From: Coprinellus micaceus
Taxonomy: Eukaryota > Basidiomycota > Agaricomycetes > Agaricales > Psathyrellaceae
Direction of reading: 5' to 3'
NCBI GenBank assembly: GCA_951394405.1
Contig: OX596337.1
Location: forward strand, 1,798,001-1,862,000
Length of the DNA stretch: 64,000 bases
A program made the position numbers and the translations under genes. Of the stretch, positions 47,930 to 58,094 are shown one piece after another (the first letter of the stretch is position 1; every line of letters begins with the position of its first letter). The notes below the pieces were generated by a model, which was given only the letters and a program-made list of their open reading frames with translations, did not search any database and was not told where the DNA came from.

Positions 47930-49364
47930 TGGCCCCCACAGACACCCGGTCTCCCCACTTTACCACTCTCGGAATGTTCATCATCGACGAGTTTTCGTTT
48001 GCAGACGACGGCGGTAACCCAACGGGGAAGGTGATACCTGCACAGGAATGTCCTTCGCACCTCATCCTGCTTGAACAGGCTGATATATCTTATGCCGGTA
48101 GATAGGTGGAGGCGGTACATACGCTGCGATAGGGGCAAGAATATGGTCAGGAGTGATTCTCATGGCTTCTCGAATTAACCCAACTGACTGAGTGCCAACA
48201 GGCTACCAGCACAAGAAATCGCTATGATCGTGGACAAAGGGGACGACTTCCCCGAGGACATTGAGCAGCAGCTTCTAAGCTACGGTGGTGCGATGTGGGC
48301 CTTCCGGTCCCAACCAACATCTGGTACCACCCGCGCGCTTAATTCATACCGAGGGGAACACAGGAAGTAAATCCTTCCCCTCACTTTCCCGGGAACGACA
48401 CTCCTCGAAACTAAAAGATTGCGCTATCTACTTGCCTCACTACAGCTTCGAATATCTTACGCCTCGCATTCGCATTACCCCAAACGATCTCCCGAGCGTG
48501 AACGTCTCGAAACCCGCCACGCTTCACTTCATCTGCTCGCCCTCTCGCGCCGCGGAAATAGTCAAAGAAGTGAAGGAGGTAGAGGGGTGGTCGCCCATAA
48601 CCATCTACGAGCCGATCCCGGTAAACCCCTTTCCTAGTATTGGTCAGACTCCAGCTACCCACCTGGTATTGCACAGGACCGTTGCGTTCCCGAGGAACTC
48701 CCAGCACTTAAACGTGTCCTACCCGCTATTTCGGTCCTCAGGCAAGTGCAATCAACTCATATATTTTCCTCAGAGTTTGAGCTGAGACCGCCGCAGCCCC
48801 AATGCTGAAGAAGCCCTGAGCCTCTTGAGCTTGCCACTCCCGCCATCGCGATCCACGATCGAACGAGCGGCCGATCTTTTCCTAGATTTCGGTGTAGGCA
48901 GAGACGGTAAGGGATCAGTAGTTATTAGGAGCGGTGGGTTGGGTGCGTATGTAAAGTCGAAGGAACGTGAGGGTGAATGGGTCGAAGCATTCTGGACTGA
49001 GAAGGACGAAGAGAAGATCGTGGATGTGACGGGTGAGTGCTGCGTGCATGTCAGCTGGTCTGCGTCTGACAGCCTTGTGACCGAGTAGGAGCTGGGAATA
49101 GCTTTTTGGGAGGGCTGGCGGCCGGGTTGATGTTGAAGGGAGGTGATGTCTTCGAGGGTGGGCTGCGATTCTAATCCTGTTGAACGTCTGCTAACTCTGA
49201 GTTTAGCCACATTTTACGCATCGGTATCAGCATCCTTCGTAATTGAACAGCAAGGCCTGCCAAAAATATCGATGGGGACAGAGGGTATACTCGCCTGGAA
49301 TGCGGATTCCCCACAGATGAGGGTGAACACGTTGCGAGCGCGATATGAGAAGTCCAATAATTAA
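47930..49364 (+). CDS. PfkB-fold protein, Mak32-like
   Basis: Belongs to the ribokinase/PfkB superfamily. Yeast Mak32 is needed for stability of the L-A toxin-satellite RNA, and its enzymatic role is unclear. The start at 47930 encodes MAPTDTRSPHFTTLGMFIID, a spelling typical of Mak32-type proteins; then GGGGTYAAIGARIW, HFICSPSRAAEIVKEVKEVE, the middle domain CVPEELPALKRVLPAISVLS-PNAEEALSLLSLPLPPS, and KGSVVIRSGGLGAYVKSKER. The catalytic-loop equivalent reads DVTGAGNSFLGGLAAGLMLK: the usual GAGD aspartate is replaced by Asn, so a classical kinase reaction is doubtful. It ends ARYEKSNN. Intron 48742-48796 must be GC-AG (GCAAGT). The stop lies 73 bases from the convergent NC2 beta stop. Confidence 0.85.
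48742..48796 (+). other. GC-AG intron of the Mak32-like gene
   Basis: Fifty-five bases, donor GCAAGT after GTCCTCAG, acceptor CCGCAG. Joining CTC AG to C CCC AAT gives VLS-PNAEEAL, the usual PfkB NxxE region. The GT four bases downstream breaks the frame. Confidence 0.85.
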
Positions 49365-49437
49365 TAGCACACATACTGAAAACAATACTGGTACACGGCC
49401 CTCCTGACTCAAGAATAAGAATAAATGCTCGACTCGG

Positions 49438-50089
49438 CTATTGCTGCGCATTTTGGAATTTGGCTCTGCTCGCTGCGAATAGTTCTTCCTGCTTCGCCAG
49501 TAGCTCTTCCTCGGTCAACCCTGATTGCTCGAGTTTCGAGACCTTCTTGTCACGATCCTGCAAGTATAATGAGTATGTTTTACAAGGAGCCTGCGCCGCC
49601 CCACGGTACCTTCTGCTGGGCCTTGTGGTCCTTGAGGACGTCCTCAACGTCGGATGTGAAGGCGTCGAAACCGAGGCGCTAAATGACGGCATCAGGACGA
49701 GACAGGTTCAATTATGAAGAATATTAGGCACCTTCAGCGCGCTAATGATATGTTCTGGTGCGATAGTCTTCTTGGACTCTTCTTCGCATACGTCGTTCGC
49801 CTCTGAGGCTATTAGATGAATGAATTCTTCAAAGTATCTGTTAGCCTTTTGCAGGGTTGATTCGCGTATTTGGACAGTGTTCACCTACACAACACTCGAT
49901 GACTAGGTCTCGCGTTTCCTTTGCGCAGGAGACGTCGTTTGGGAGAAGCTCTGTCGCGCTAAAGCGTTCAGCATATGCTCCAGTACCGGCTGTGAAGTGA
50001 GACTCGCCTGAAATCATCTTTGAGACGGTCGCCTTCGGCAGCGATAGCTCGTCGTCGACGGCCGACCCAAACGCCTCGCGGTCAGACAT
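49438..50089 (-). CDS. NC2 beta (DR1), histone-fold transcription regulator
   Basis: Partner of NC2 alpha; the dimer clamps TBP on promoter DNA and blocks or redirects Pol II initiation. The start at 50089 encodes MSDREAFGSAVDDELSLPKA. The histone fold reads LPKATVSKMIS-ELLPNDVSCAKETRDL, VIECCVEFIHLIASEANDVC, EEESKKTIAPEHIISALKRL and GFDAFTSDVEDVLKDHKAQQ, nearly identical in pattern to DR1 of animals and yeast. The basic, Gln-rich tail ends AKFQNAQQ. To obtain KMISELLPND the intron 50007-49951 must use GC-AG borders. It is exactly 57 bases with no stop, so a GT-only reading would wrongly keep 19 extra residues inside the fold. The gene diverges from SmF, with 140 bases between starts. Confidence 0.93.
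49951..50007 (-). other. GC-AG intron of NC2 beta, length a multiple of three
   Basis: Donor GCGAGT after ATTTCAG, acceptor GCGACAG before AGCTTCTCCC. Retention would insert GESHFTAGTGAYAERFSAT between KMIS and ELLPND. Confidence 0.88.
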
Positions 50090-50229
50090 GTTTGGCCGCA
50101 GTAGAGAGACTCAAGGGCGAATAGTGGGGTATGAGGGTGACCGAGTTAAAGAGGTGTGTCGTCTTGTGAGATGAATGTGAATGCAAAAAGGCCTTGAATT
50201 TAGAAGTCCGCACGTGCTCTTCAACCACC
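50090..50229. promoter_or_regulatory. Divergent promoter, NC2 beta / SmF
   Basis: Only 140 bases separate two start codons of essential nuclear genes, the shortest head-to-head spacing in the window. Confidence 0.5.
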
Positions 50230-50684
50230 ATGTCGTCGGTGCGTATCTCCTCTTGTAGGCGGTATTCCAGGCTAATCGGCCGCTCAGGTCAACCCAGTCA
50301 ACCCCAAACCGTTCTTGCAGGAGCTCACCGGCAAGCCCGTCTACGTCCGCCTCAAGTGGGGATTGGAGTACAAGGGTTTCCTCGTCAGTACTGATGGGTA
50401 CATGAACCTACAGGTACGAGTCGCGTCCTATCTCAGGATCGCCTTTGACTGACAGCTGCACTCAAGCTTGCCAACACCGAAGAATTCCAGGACGGAAAGT
50501 CCAACGGCGCATTGGGTGAAGTTTTCATTCGGTGAGGGAAACAAGCGCTCAACTGTGAATAACCACTGATCCTTCGATTCAGGTGTAACAATGTTCTCTA
50601 TATTATAAGTTCATTTCCATTGCTTTCAATGGGACCCTTGTCTGACTTCCTGTGCACAGGGAAGCACCCCCAGAAGAGTCATGA
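50230..50684 (+). CDS. Small nuclear ribonucleoprotein SmF
   Basis: One of the seven Sm-ring proteins around U1, U2, U4 and U5 snRNA. Five exons: 50230-50238, 50288-50413, 50467-50531, 50583-50604, 50658-50684; total 82 residues, normal for SmF. The sequence is [82 protein letters not shown]. Sm1 ([18 protein letters not shown]) and Sm2 ([13 protein letters not shown]) motifs are intact. The last junction has no usable GT-AG pair: the GT at 50609 leads into a frame unlike SmF. An AT-AC intron (50605-50657) gives LYIRE in frame, as in other SmF proteins. A splicing-machinery gene thus carries a rare intron type. Confidence 0.93.
50605..50657 (+). other. AT-AC intron in SmF
   Basis: Fifty-three bases beginning ATAAGTTC and ending TGTGCAC. 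Phase 0: codon ATT before, AGG after. The donor ATAAGT resembles the U2-type consensus with G1 changed to A rather than the U12-type ATATCC, matching the U2-type AT-AC class. Confidence 0.75.
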
Positions 50685-51229
50685 GCCGGCAACTCAACTA
50701 TCTGAACTCGACTTGTGCTTTCCGAGGCCATTATCCCTTTCGACGCGACACCATCTCTCAACGCGGTTCGGGACGCCATCGGCCAAGCACAGTTCCGCAG
50801 ACCCCGGAAGCTCCACCTGTTCAGTATCTGTGTACACTACCCTGCAAGAGCCATATGTATCAGGAATACAAGCCCTTTCCGACCCGCATGTAGATGAAGT
50901 GAGGCGCCTATTGGTAACCGTCCCCACCGGATAATTCCCTCGTGTTCTAGGACTTTCTCTGGGGAACTTTCCCTTCGGTTAGCCACTGATTGAAATGACT
51001 ACGTTGAAGGCTGTGGGGAATCGAGTCATATCCAGAGGTCCTACTGGAGGACGCGTTCGCCTTTTGCCTCTCCTCTGACCATATTACGCACTGCCACCAC
51101 GTGTGCGAGATCCGACTCCGCTCGAATTTTTTGAACAAAAGCCGCTGAGGCGCTGAGCCTCTTGATCACGAATTCCCTATTCACCACCACCACCACCAGT
51201 ACCCCACCCCACCCCCACTGCATTCCGCA
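50685..51229. other. Intergenic region between SmF and the DUF2423 gene
   Basis: 545 bases. A protein-like frame at 50715-50897 (SEAIIPFDATPSLNAVRDAI onward) is open for 60 codons but no gene structure could be built round it. A CCACCACCACCACCA tract precedes the next ATG. Confidence 0.4.
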
Positions 51230-51935
51230 ATGGCAAAATCACTGCGATCCAAGACAAAGCGTTCTTTCCGCGCAAAGAAGAGAGAAGAGGGTGTCTACGC
51301 GGCGACACACGCTGCCCGATTACAACGACTGAACAGCAAACTCGTCGAGACGGCGAAGAAGGATGCTGATGGAGAGGAGACGATGGAGGGAGACGATGAA
51401 ACGGCTGATGTTCCAGGTTGGTTGATCAACGCTCTGGCCTTTATGCCCGACCCATGCGATATTCAACTTGAAGACCTGGCCTACCTTACCGGTCGCGGTT
51501 ACCGCACGATACCTTTCGGGATGTAAACCTGGTTGCGAACTTCGACACCAACGCCACTCGTTCTACGACGATGGGGGGCCATTTGATTCTTCCACTCCTC
51601 GAACTTTGCACTCGTGGATGGACGATTCATTGACCTCACTTTTCTTTACAGCCGAGCAAAACGGTACCGAGACGCAACCAGGTTTGTACCCCCCTATACC
51701 AACATCGTCAAGGCTTATTTATTCACGAAACACCCACCGACACCTAGACGATATGCCCGTCGATGGTGGTGCTGAACAGCCCAAACGGATATCTACCCAC
51801 GGGCCCCGCAATTCAAGAAGAGAGGCATGGCGAGCCTCGAAAGGCCTCGCCCCAAAACCTGCGCTCAAGGCCATGAACCGCCAAGGAGGTGTCGCTGCAA
51901 GGCGGAAGGCTGGACGCTCGCAGCGGAGACGATGA
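51230..51935 (+). CDS. DUF2423 (UPF0642, LLPH-like) nucleolar-type basic protein
   Basis: Small, very basic protein. The N-terminus MAKSLRSKTKRSFRAKKREE followed by YAATHAARLQRLNSKLVE is the DUF2423 signature (MAKSLRSK), shared with yeast YBL028C and animal LLPH, which associate with pre-60S ribosomes. Exon 1 ends at 51415 (DETADVP). A long first intron of about 235 bases follows, then a short exon (AEQNGTETQP) and a last exon with PKRISTHGPRNSRREAWRAS, KGLAPKPALKAMNRQGGVAA and the tail RRKAGRSQRRR. The joins are in phase 1. The long first intron is unusual here, where most are 50-70 bases. Convergent with the membrane-protein gene (167 bases between stops). Confidence 0.87.
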
Positions 51936-52102
51936 TTGCAAATTATGTATATGTACTGTACGACCCGTTACGATTGTATGTTATGCCCGTTCTACTATTA
52001 CTAGATCGCCCATGATTCTGATTTGCCATGTGAATGAAGAGAGTGTATCGCCGCGAAAAGGGTACCGACATGGCTATGAAAGCAGTATGTTCACTGCAGG
52101 AC

Positions 52103-54136
52103 TCAGACGGCGGTTGGACCGAGTGGAGATCCAAATTCGAAGGACGCGTTCTTCTCAGAGTCCCTCAATGACTTGTTTTCCGTGAGTGAGTTGCGATGAC
52201 TATTTTCGGTGCCATGATATGGTGAACTGTGTCCAGACGCCCTAAGGGCGAAAATAGTGGTGAGATGCCTGGATGCTATGAAGTAACCCAGAAAAAGCGA
52301 CTCACGGGAACTCAGCCATTGTGATGTGCTCCGTCGTAACGTGCACCTCAGGTCGCGTCAAGGGCAACTTCTGGGGCTTGAATATAGGTGGCTGCGGTCC
52401 TTCCAATCTTCGGGGGATGCTTACGATCGCAGATGCGGAGTGCACATATAGTTCACCGGATTTGAGTGACAAAAGCCGCATAACTGCGCGGCACGCGGCA
52501 ATGGACCTTGAGTGGGCAACGACGTCAGTTCAGTACACGGTCCTTGCTTCGAATCCTCAATTAGATCCGTTTGAGTGGGGATACACATACGTGATTGTGG
52601 CCGCAGGGATCTGCCCATATGTTTGAATTAGTTGCTGTCGGGGCAAGGTGCTAGCTCGGAGAAAAGACTCACAGTCGCGATACTGGTGAATTGTGAGAAG
52701 GGTTTAGCTATAAGTAGATAGACGGGGAGCGAGGCGGTCGAGACTTACACGTTCATCGGAGCTGCACAGCGACGGAGTAAAGGTGGTTAGGATGCTTGCT
52801 AGAAATACACGAGGTACTAGGACGTACTGTTGAGATTGAGGATGCTCAGAACCTAAATAGATGTGAGCTGCCCGTCAATGGGACTAGAAGATAGTATGGG
52901 TGGGACTTACAGCAGGGATACAGTTCATTGAAAACGATATCAGGAAATACACGAGCCCATCCTGGAAAAGCATCCGCCAGAGGCCCGTCTTTACAGAGGG
53001 TCGACCTAATAGCGCAACGGCCGTGAAGGCCAAAATCGTGAAATCAAATCCCATGGCTAGAGTGCACGGATAAAAACGAGTCAGTACCAAGGACGATCCA
53101 CGGCAAAACCCAATAAGCAGCGGGTCGCCGTAAGTGGCACCGTCGAAACGAAGCGGAATATCCACGCACTGAAGAAAAATGTGACGTTGAGTAAACTGGA
53201 GTTGGTGCTGGTTACGGCACAAGTGCGGGCGGTTTCGTTCCACTCTGCTGTGACCACGAACATAGTGCGATAAAGGAGTGCCCAATGCGCTAAACAGAGG
53301 ATCCCAAGGATCGCTACGATGTATTTTTTGCGGTCCCAGAGAGCGATGCTACGCGAGCCAGAGATTGACGTGAGAACGACAGGTGAACGAGAGTATATCC
53401 AAGATGACTTACGTCCGTAGCATAAGGCATGTGGAGGCGCAGAGGATCGCCATGTTTCCTGTCCACTAGCGCATTGGTCAGGGTGGATGTCAGAGCCTTG
53501 AGCAACTAAACCTTACTGAGTTGAACCTGAACAGAGCCTAGAAATATCCATTGGAATTATCTGCAGGAGAAAGATTGAGGAGACTTACTTGACAATGGAC
53601 CTGGACAGACGTGAGTAGCGTTCAAGATGGGGTCGGATTTGAAATATGCGTGAACGTACCCGTGTGCTGACATTCAGCGATATGATTCTGGGTAGGTGTA
53701 TGTGGGTGGGTAGTCCCCTCCAATTCCAGCAGACACTACTCACAGTCCGACGAACGCGAAGAACATGCAATATCGACAGAAAAAGAAGAAGACTGCATAG
53801 AGCGTCAGTTCTGGTATCTTCACACCCACACAGCAGGATTTTACGGACGCTAGATGAACCAATGATAATCAGGGTCAGGGACACCGCGATCAAACAAGAT
53901 GCCCCGAGGCCAAACATACCAAAGGCCAGTGGAACTTTCGGCGCCGGGTGACGAGAGACCACTCGAACCCAGAGGTCATGAAGAGCTCCCAGACGTAGAG
54001 CCCGAAGAAAGCAAAGATAATCTTCTGGAATGCATCTTAGGGAGGGGGAATGGTTAGCTTGGGTGTCGGAGGAGGCTTGTACACCTTCCGAACCTGATGT
54101 CCGGGCGAGCTGAGCGGGTGAATTCCAGTCGACCAT
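52103..54136 (-). CDS. Uncharacterised multi-spanning membrane protein, Agaricomycete family
   Basis: Built from about twelve short exons on family memory and splice phase. The start at 54136 gives MVDWNSPAQLARTS, joined to DAFQKIIFAFFGLYVWELFM and TSGFEWSLVTRRRKFHWPL. Later exons give FFFCRYCMFFAFVGL, TGNMAILCASTCLMLRT-type sequence, a stretch near 53260 containing VVTAEWNETARTCAVTSTNS, LLNVTFFFS and GFDFTILAFTAVALLGRPSV, LFQDGLVYFLISFSMNCIPA, VLSILNLN, then IPAATIT-SIAACRAVMRLLS. Roughly seven hydrophobic segments suggest a receptor-like topology. The cytoplasmic tail is Ser/Pro-rich and ends FEFGSPLGPTAV at the stop 52103. I know similar unnamed proteins in mushrooms and relatives; no function is known. 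Exact borders of the middle exons are approximate. Confidence 0.75.
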
Positions 54137-55208
54137 TGCGAGAGCGTTAAGGAGTCGCCGCCGGGGAACCTGAGGGGTTGTCAGTACATATTTCGAAGAA
54201 GTTAATGGGGCACCCACAGTGGGGGAAAGGGGTGAGGGACTGCACCAGAGGCAGGGCTCTGGCCCTCAATCGAAGGGGGAAGAGCAGAGATATAAAGGAG
54301 CGCTCCAACAACCTTTAAAATGTCCGATCAGCCGCACTTTCATTGGACATCTATCCGAGCCTAACGCCCAAGCCAGTGCTTGACTGTGTGGGCGTAGGTA
54401 GGGCTTCCGGCTTACGAGACCTTCACCACTGATTGCGGGGCTTGAAGGGAGGGAAGCAGCGTCGATAACTAGGGAATATCGTTCAAGACTGTCGGGGACT
54501 CCACGTTTCGGCGCCTTATATGGTGTATAATCTGCACATTTCTGGGAGCCGTCGACTCGGCAAAACACTCGCTTGTAGAGAGGGAGATCACCTCGGACTC
54601 TTCCCAAGGTCTGGGCTGGGGATCGGAATCCGTTGAGCACCTGATTGAGTCTGGTGAAGGGCCCTTGTACGAGGATGGGAAGGCACAGAGACTTCAGAAG
54701 TCACGAGAGAACTGGACTTGCGCTAGTAATCAGCGTCGCGACGGAACAAGGAAGTGAAGAGACTTACTCAAGGTCTAGCAAGGGTCGCGATCGTTGGAGA
54801 TTGACAACAACCCCCGTAAAGAAGTAATGCCAAACCAAGGTAGACTTGAGGCTTGGACAACAACGGTCTGCATGGAGGAATGCGAAACTTACCACGCTGC
54901 CGGAGAGAAAGCTGCGCTATATGTCGCCTATGTCCGACGCGTTGTGAGCGGGCAACCATGTCACAACATACGCTTCTCAGAACCCCAAGATTCATTAAGA
55001 AACGAGAAACGGCAGGGTATACGTGCGCATGTCCACATTGCACGCCTCAACTGGGTGTTTAAACGCTCTCTTCCGTGATTCCAGATCACCTTCTCGGTGG
55101 CCGAGAGCGCTTCTCAATACTGCGATAGCTCACAACGACGTATCCAGTGCCTGTCACATTGTTCGATAGACTCAACTGCCAAAGAAATCCAAATTAAAAT
55201 AACGGGGT
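54137..55208. other. About 1.1 kb between the membrane-protein and Erb1 genes
   Basis: Both flanking genes run leftward. The longest open frame (54266-54640, minus, 124 codons) has no recognised features. It likely contains the promoter of the membrane-protein gene and the 3' end of Erb1. Confidence 0.45.
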
Positions 55209-57850
55209 TTAGCTGCACCATACCGCCACTGTCCCGTCCGCTGCTGCGCTCGCCAACCAAGGTTGCTTGGGAACCCATTTGACTTGAAGAACGCCGAGTC
55301 CGTCGCTGACCTGGTGGCCCCTCAAAATTTTCAAAGGCACGATGAGGGGGTCCGTCATAAGGTCGTTGTACACCCGGGAGTGGAAAATTTGGATCGAGCC
55401 GTCGTCGGAGGCAGATGCGAAGAGGGGATATGTGGGGTGGAAGTGGAGAGAGCGGATGGCTCGAGAGTGGTACCTGTCCAACTGTCAAAATTGCGTTCAG
55501 ATAGATGGGCCGTGGGTGGACGTACTTCAGGACCTTGTACGGTTTTTCGCTCAGCTCTAGATCGAACCAGCAGAGCTTGCGGTCGTAACCACCGACGATT
55601 AAGTGATCCCCCGACGGGTGGACGTCCATACATGATATCCATCGGATACCGGGCATCAAGGTCTTCACAAGCTTTTGTTCGGCGAGGTTGTACAGACGAA
55701 CGTATTGCTGAGTCTGAAAAGGTTCGTAAGCGTCAAGAACCTGGGCAGGGAATTTACAAAACTTACGGCGACGAAGAAGTGAGGTTGTGTGGGATGGAAG
55801 AGGACTGCCTGGACGGAGCCCTTGATCTTCTTGAACGGGGCTTGTGAGTGCCGCTTACTCAACTGGTGTATCCAGACGCCATTTTGGATAGCACCGCCCG
55901 TAGCTGAAGAAGAGTGTTCAGTAAACTGTAGAAAATGGTGGGCGTGACCACTTACAAACACTGGCGAAGTAGTCCCCCTTTCTGTGCCAGTGCAGCTGAG
56001 CAGGCACGCCAGATGATTGTGGGAGTGTCAAAGACAAGATAGGCTTGTCAATCGACCACGAGCTGAGCGAGGTCGATGACCACTTGACGGAGGATGGTGT
56101 CGATGCGGTAGGAGGCAATGCGGCGGGGGCGAGCAGGGCTTGAGTCTGAGCGAGGATCGTGTTGTCCACATTGGGGGGTACGAGGAAGTGAATGGTTTCC
56201 TCACTGCCGAGATGGTCAGAATCGCATCTAGAGGTGACAAATGGAACGGCTCACACTCCGACAGCGAAACAAGAAACATCCTGTCGAGGGTTCCACTCAA
56301 TGGACCCGATCTTGCCCTCGAACTTCCAGCGCTTGATTTCGCAGCCGACGTTTACTTCCCACAAGCTCACCACACCGTCCTCATCTCCACTGACGGCCCA
56401 ACAACCGTCGGGGCTGACGCTGACGCATCGGGCGCGCCCCTTGGGATGAGACACCTTCAAGCTCTTGTAGTTCGGGAATGGCTTAAGGCTACTTGGGCTG
56501 GGGAGTTTAGGGATCAACGAGGCCGGGTCGACGTTGAGCTTCTTCCGTTGGATTCGGGGTGCGAGGTAGAGATCGAGTTGTCTGCTGAATCGCTCCTGGA
56601 TGAACCGGTCGTAGGCGGGAACGTGCCTCAAGGACTTGTATTTCTGAGGAACGAAATCGCGACCTCTGTCCTCAGGATCTTTTTCTTCCCATTCCTTCTT
56701 CTCTTCCTCAGTCAGGAGATATTCCTCAGGGGGGTTGTATGATTCGGCGTTCGTTGGTAGGGCGGTTTTGGGAGCGGGGAGAGCGGGAGGAGCGGACGTG
56801 GAGGCTTCCGAAGACCATATCGAATAAAAATCGATTTTTGAGGTGGTTTTGGGTTTGTTGGGGACGATTCGGCCTGCCCGAATGGCACGCACGATTTTCA
56901 TAATCTTGAGAGCATATAAATATCGTCTCCAAGGCATATCTGGTCATGCGTACCTTCTGCTTCTCCCATTTACTTCTAATCCAGCGACGTTTAGGTTCCG
57001 GAGCGGCGGAGAGAGGCATCACCTCTTCCTTGCCTTTCCCAGTGAACCATTCCACCATAGGTTCATAGGGATCATACGCAGCGTCCGGATTTTCGCCAGC
57101 ATACAACCGCCGAATGATATCGAGCTCCTCGGAAGACAAAGGCTTCTCCTGCTGAGAAGTCTTGTCAAACGCAGTGGTCCTGTATGGCGATATTGCGGTT
57201 AGTGGACGGAGGGGGGGGGGGACGATTGAGAAGTGACTTGCCATGAATCAGGGTCGTCAACGGTCGCAAGGAACTTGTCCAGTTCGTCACCTGTAGCCGG
57301 ACGAAGGACCTTCTTCCCATTGACATCGTAACCGATGTGCGGCATATCGTCGTACCAGTGCATTGGTACATTGCCTACTCGGTTGGTCGCCTTGGCTAGA
57401 GATATCAACTGAGGTCTTGTATATCAATGGATTGGTACACACATCTTCTGTGGAGGAATCGGAGTCATAGTCGGGCTCTATCTCTGGGTACACCTTCTTG
57501 GGTTGCCCAGTAATGTCCGATATAACAGTTTTGGCCTGAGGCCCAACATGGTAGTCGGATTCGAGTTCGGAGTCTTCACTGCTGCTTTCCTCCTCGTCTT
57601 CCTCGTCCTCTTCATCATCATCTTCCGAGAGACCATCATCGTGTTCGTCGCTATCACTAGCAACATCGATTTCAGGGAACTCGTCGACTTCGCCGTCGGA
57701 CGCAGCATCAGCGTCGTATTCGTCGTCTTCATCGTCGGTCAACATCTCGAGGCCGGAGAGTTCGAGGGCCGCAGACTCGACGGGCGCGTCATCTTCCTTC
57801 TCGGTGTGCTTTCGCTTGACAGAGGTCGTTTTGGTATCGGGTCTGGCCAT
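55209..57850 (-). CDS. ERB1: Ribosome biogenesis protein Erb1/BOP1
   Basis: Member of the PeBoW (Nop7-Erb1-Ytm1) complex needed for processing 27S pre-rRNA into the 60S subunit in the nucleolus. The start at 57850 gives [20 protein letters not shown], then a long acidic region ([18 protein letters not shown]). The BOP1 N-terminal domain follows: [115 protein letters not shown] and [22 protein letters not shown]-terminal WD40 propeller follows: [77 protein letters not shown] and [15 protein letters not shown]. About eight introns. An 11-base C run (57211-57221, G on the plus strand) sits in one intron. It diverges from Arp4. Confidence 0.95.
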
Positions 57851-58094
57851 TACGAGCCTCGAGAATCGGTGACTTGAACGCGACTCAACTTTTCCAAAAT
57901 CTGGAGCGAAACTTTGAAAATCCCACGTGCTGAGCGGCGCTTGAGCGGTGATGGCGACGACGGCCTCAACTCCAAACAGGTGGCAACAGTCCCTGAACAG
58001 GCGCGGCGTTTCAACATTCCACTCGCAACGCGCGCGAATTCAAGTCGGTAAAGAGGCGCGTATCTCTTTCAGATAACCACTCAGGCAAATCAAT
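57851..58094. promoter_or_regulatory. Divergent promoter, Erb1 / Arp4
   Basis: 244 bases between opposed starts of a ribosome-biogenesis and a chromatin gene. No obvious TATA box. Confidence 0.5.

Noticed and set aside
47930..49364. Killer-virus or viral gene suspected from the Mak32 link
   Set aside because: The gene is a cellular PfkB-fold protein; no viral sequence is present in the window.
50609..50934. GT-AG reading of the last SmF junction running into a long open frame
   Set aside because: It replaces the normal short SmF tail with unrelated sequence, while the AT-AC reading gives the family ending and length.
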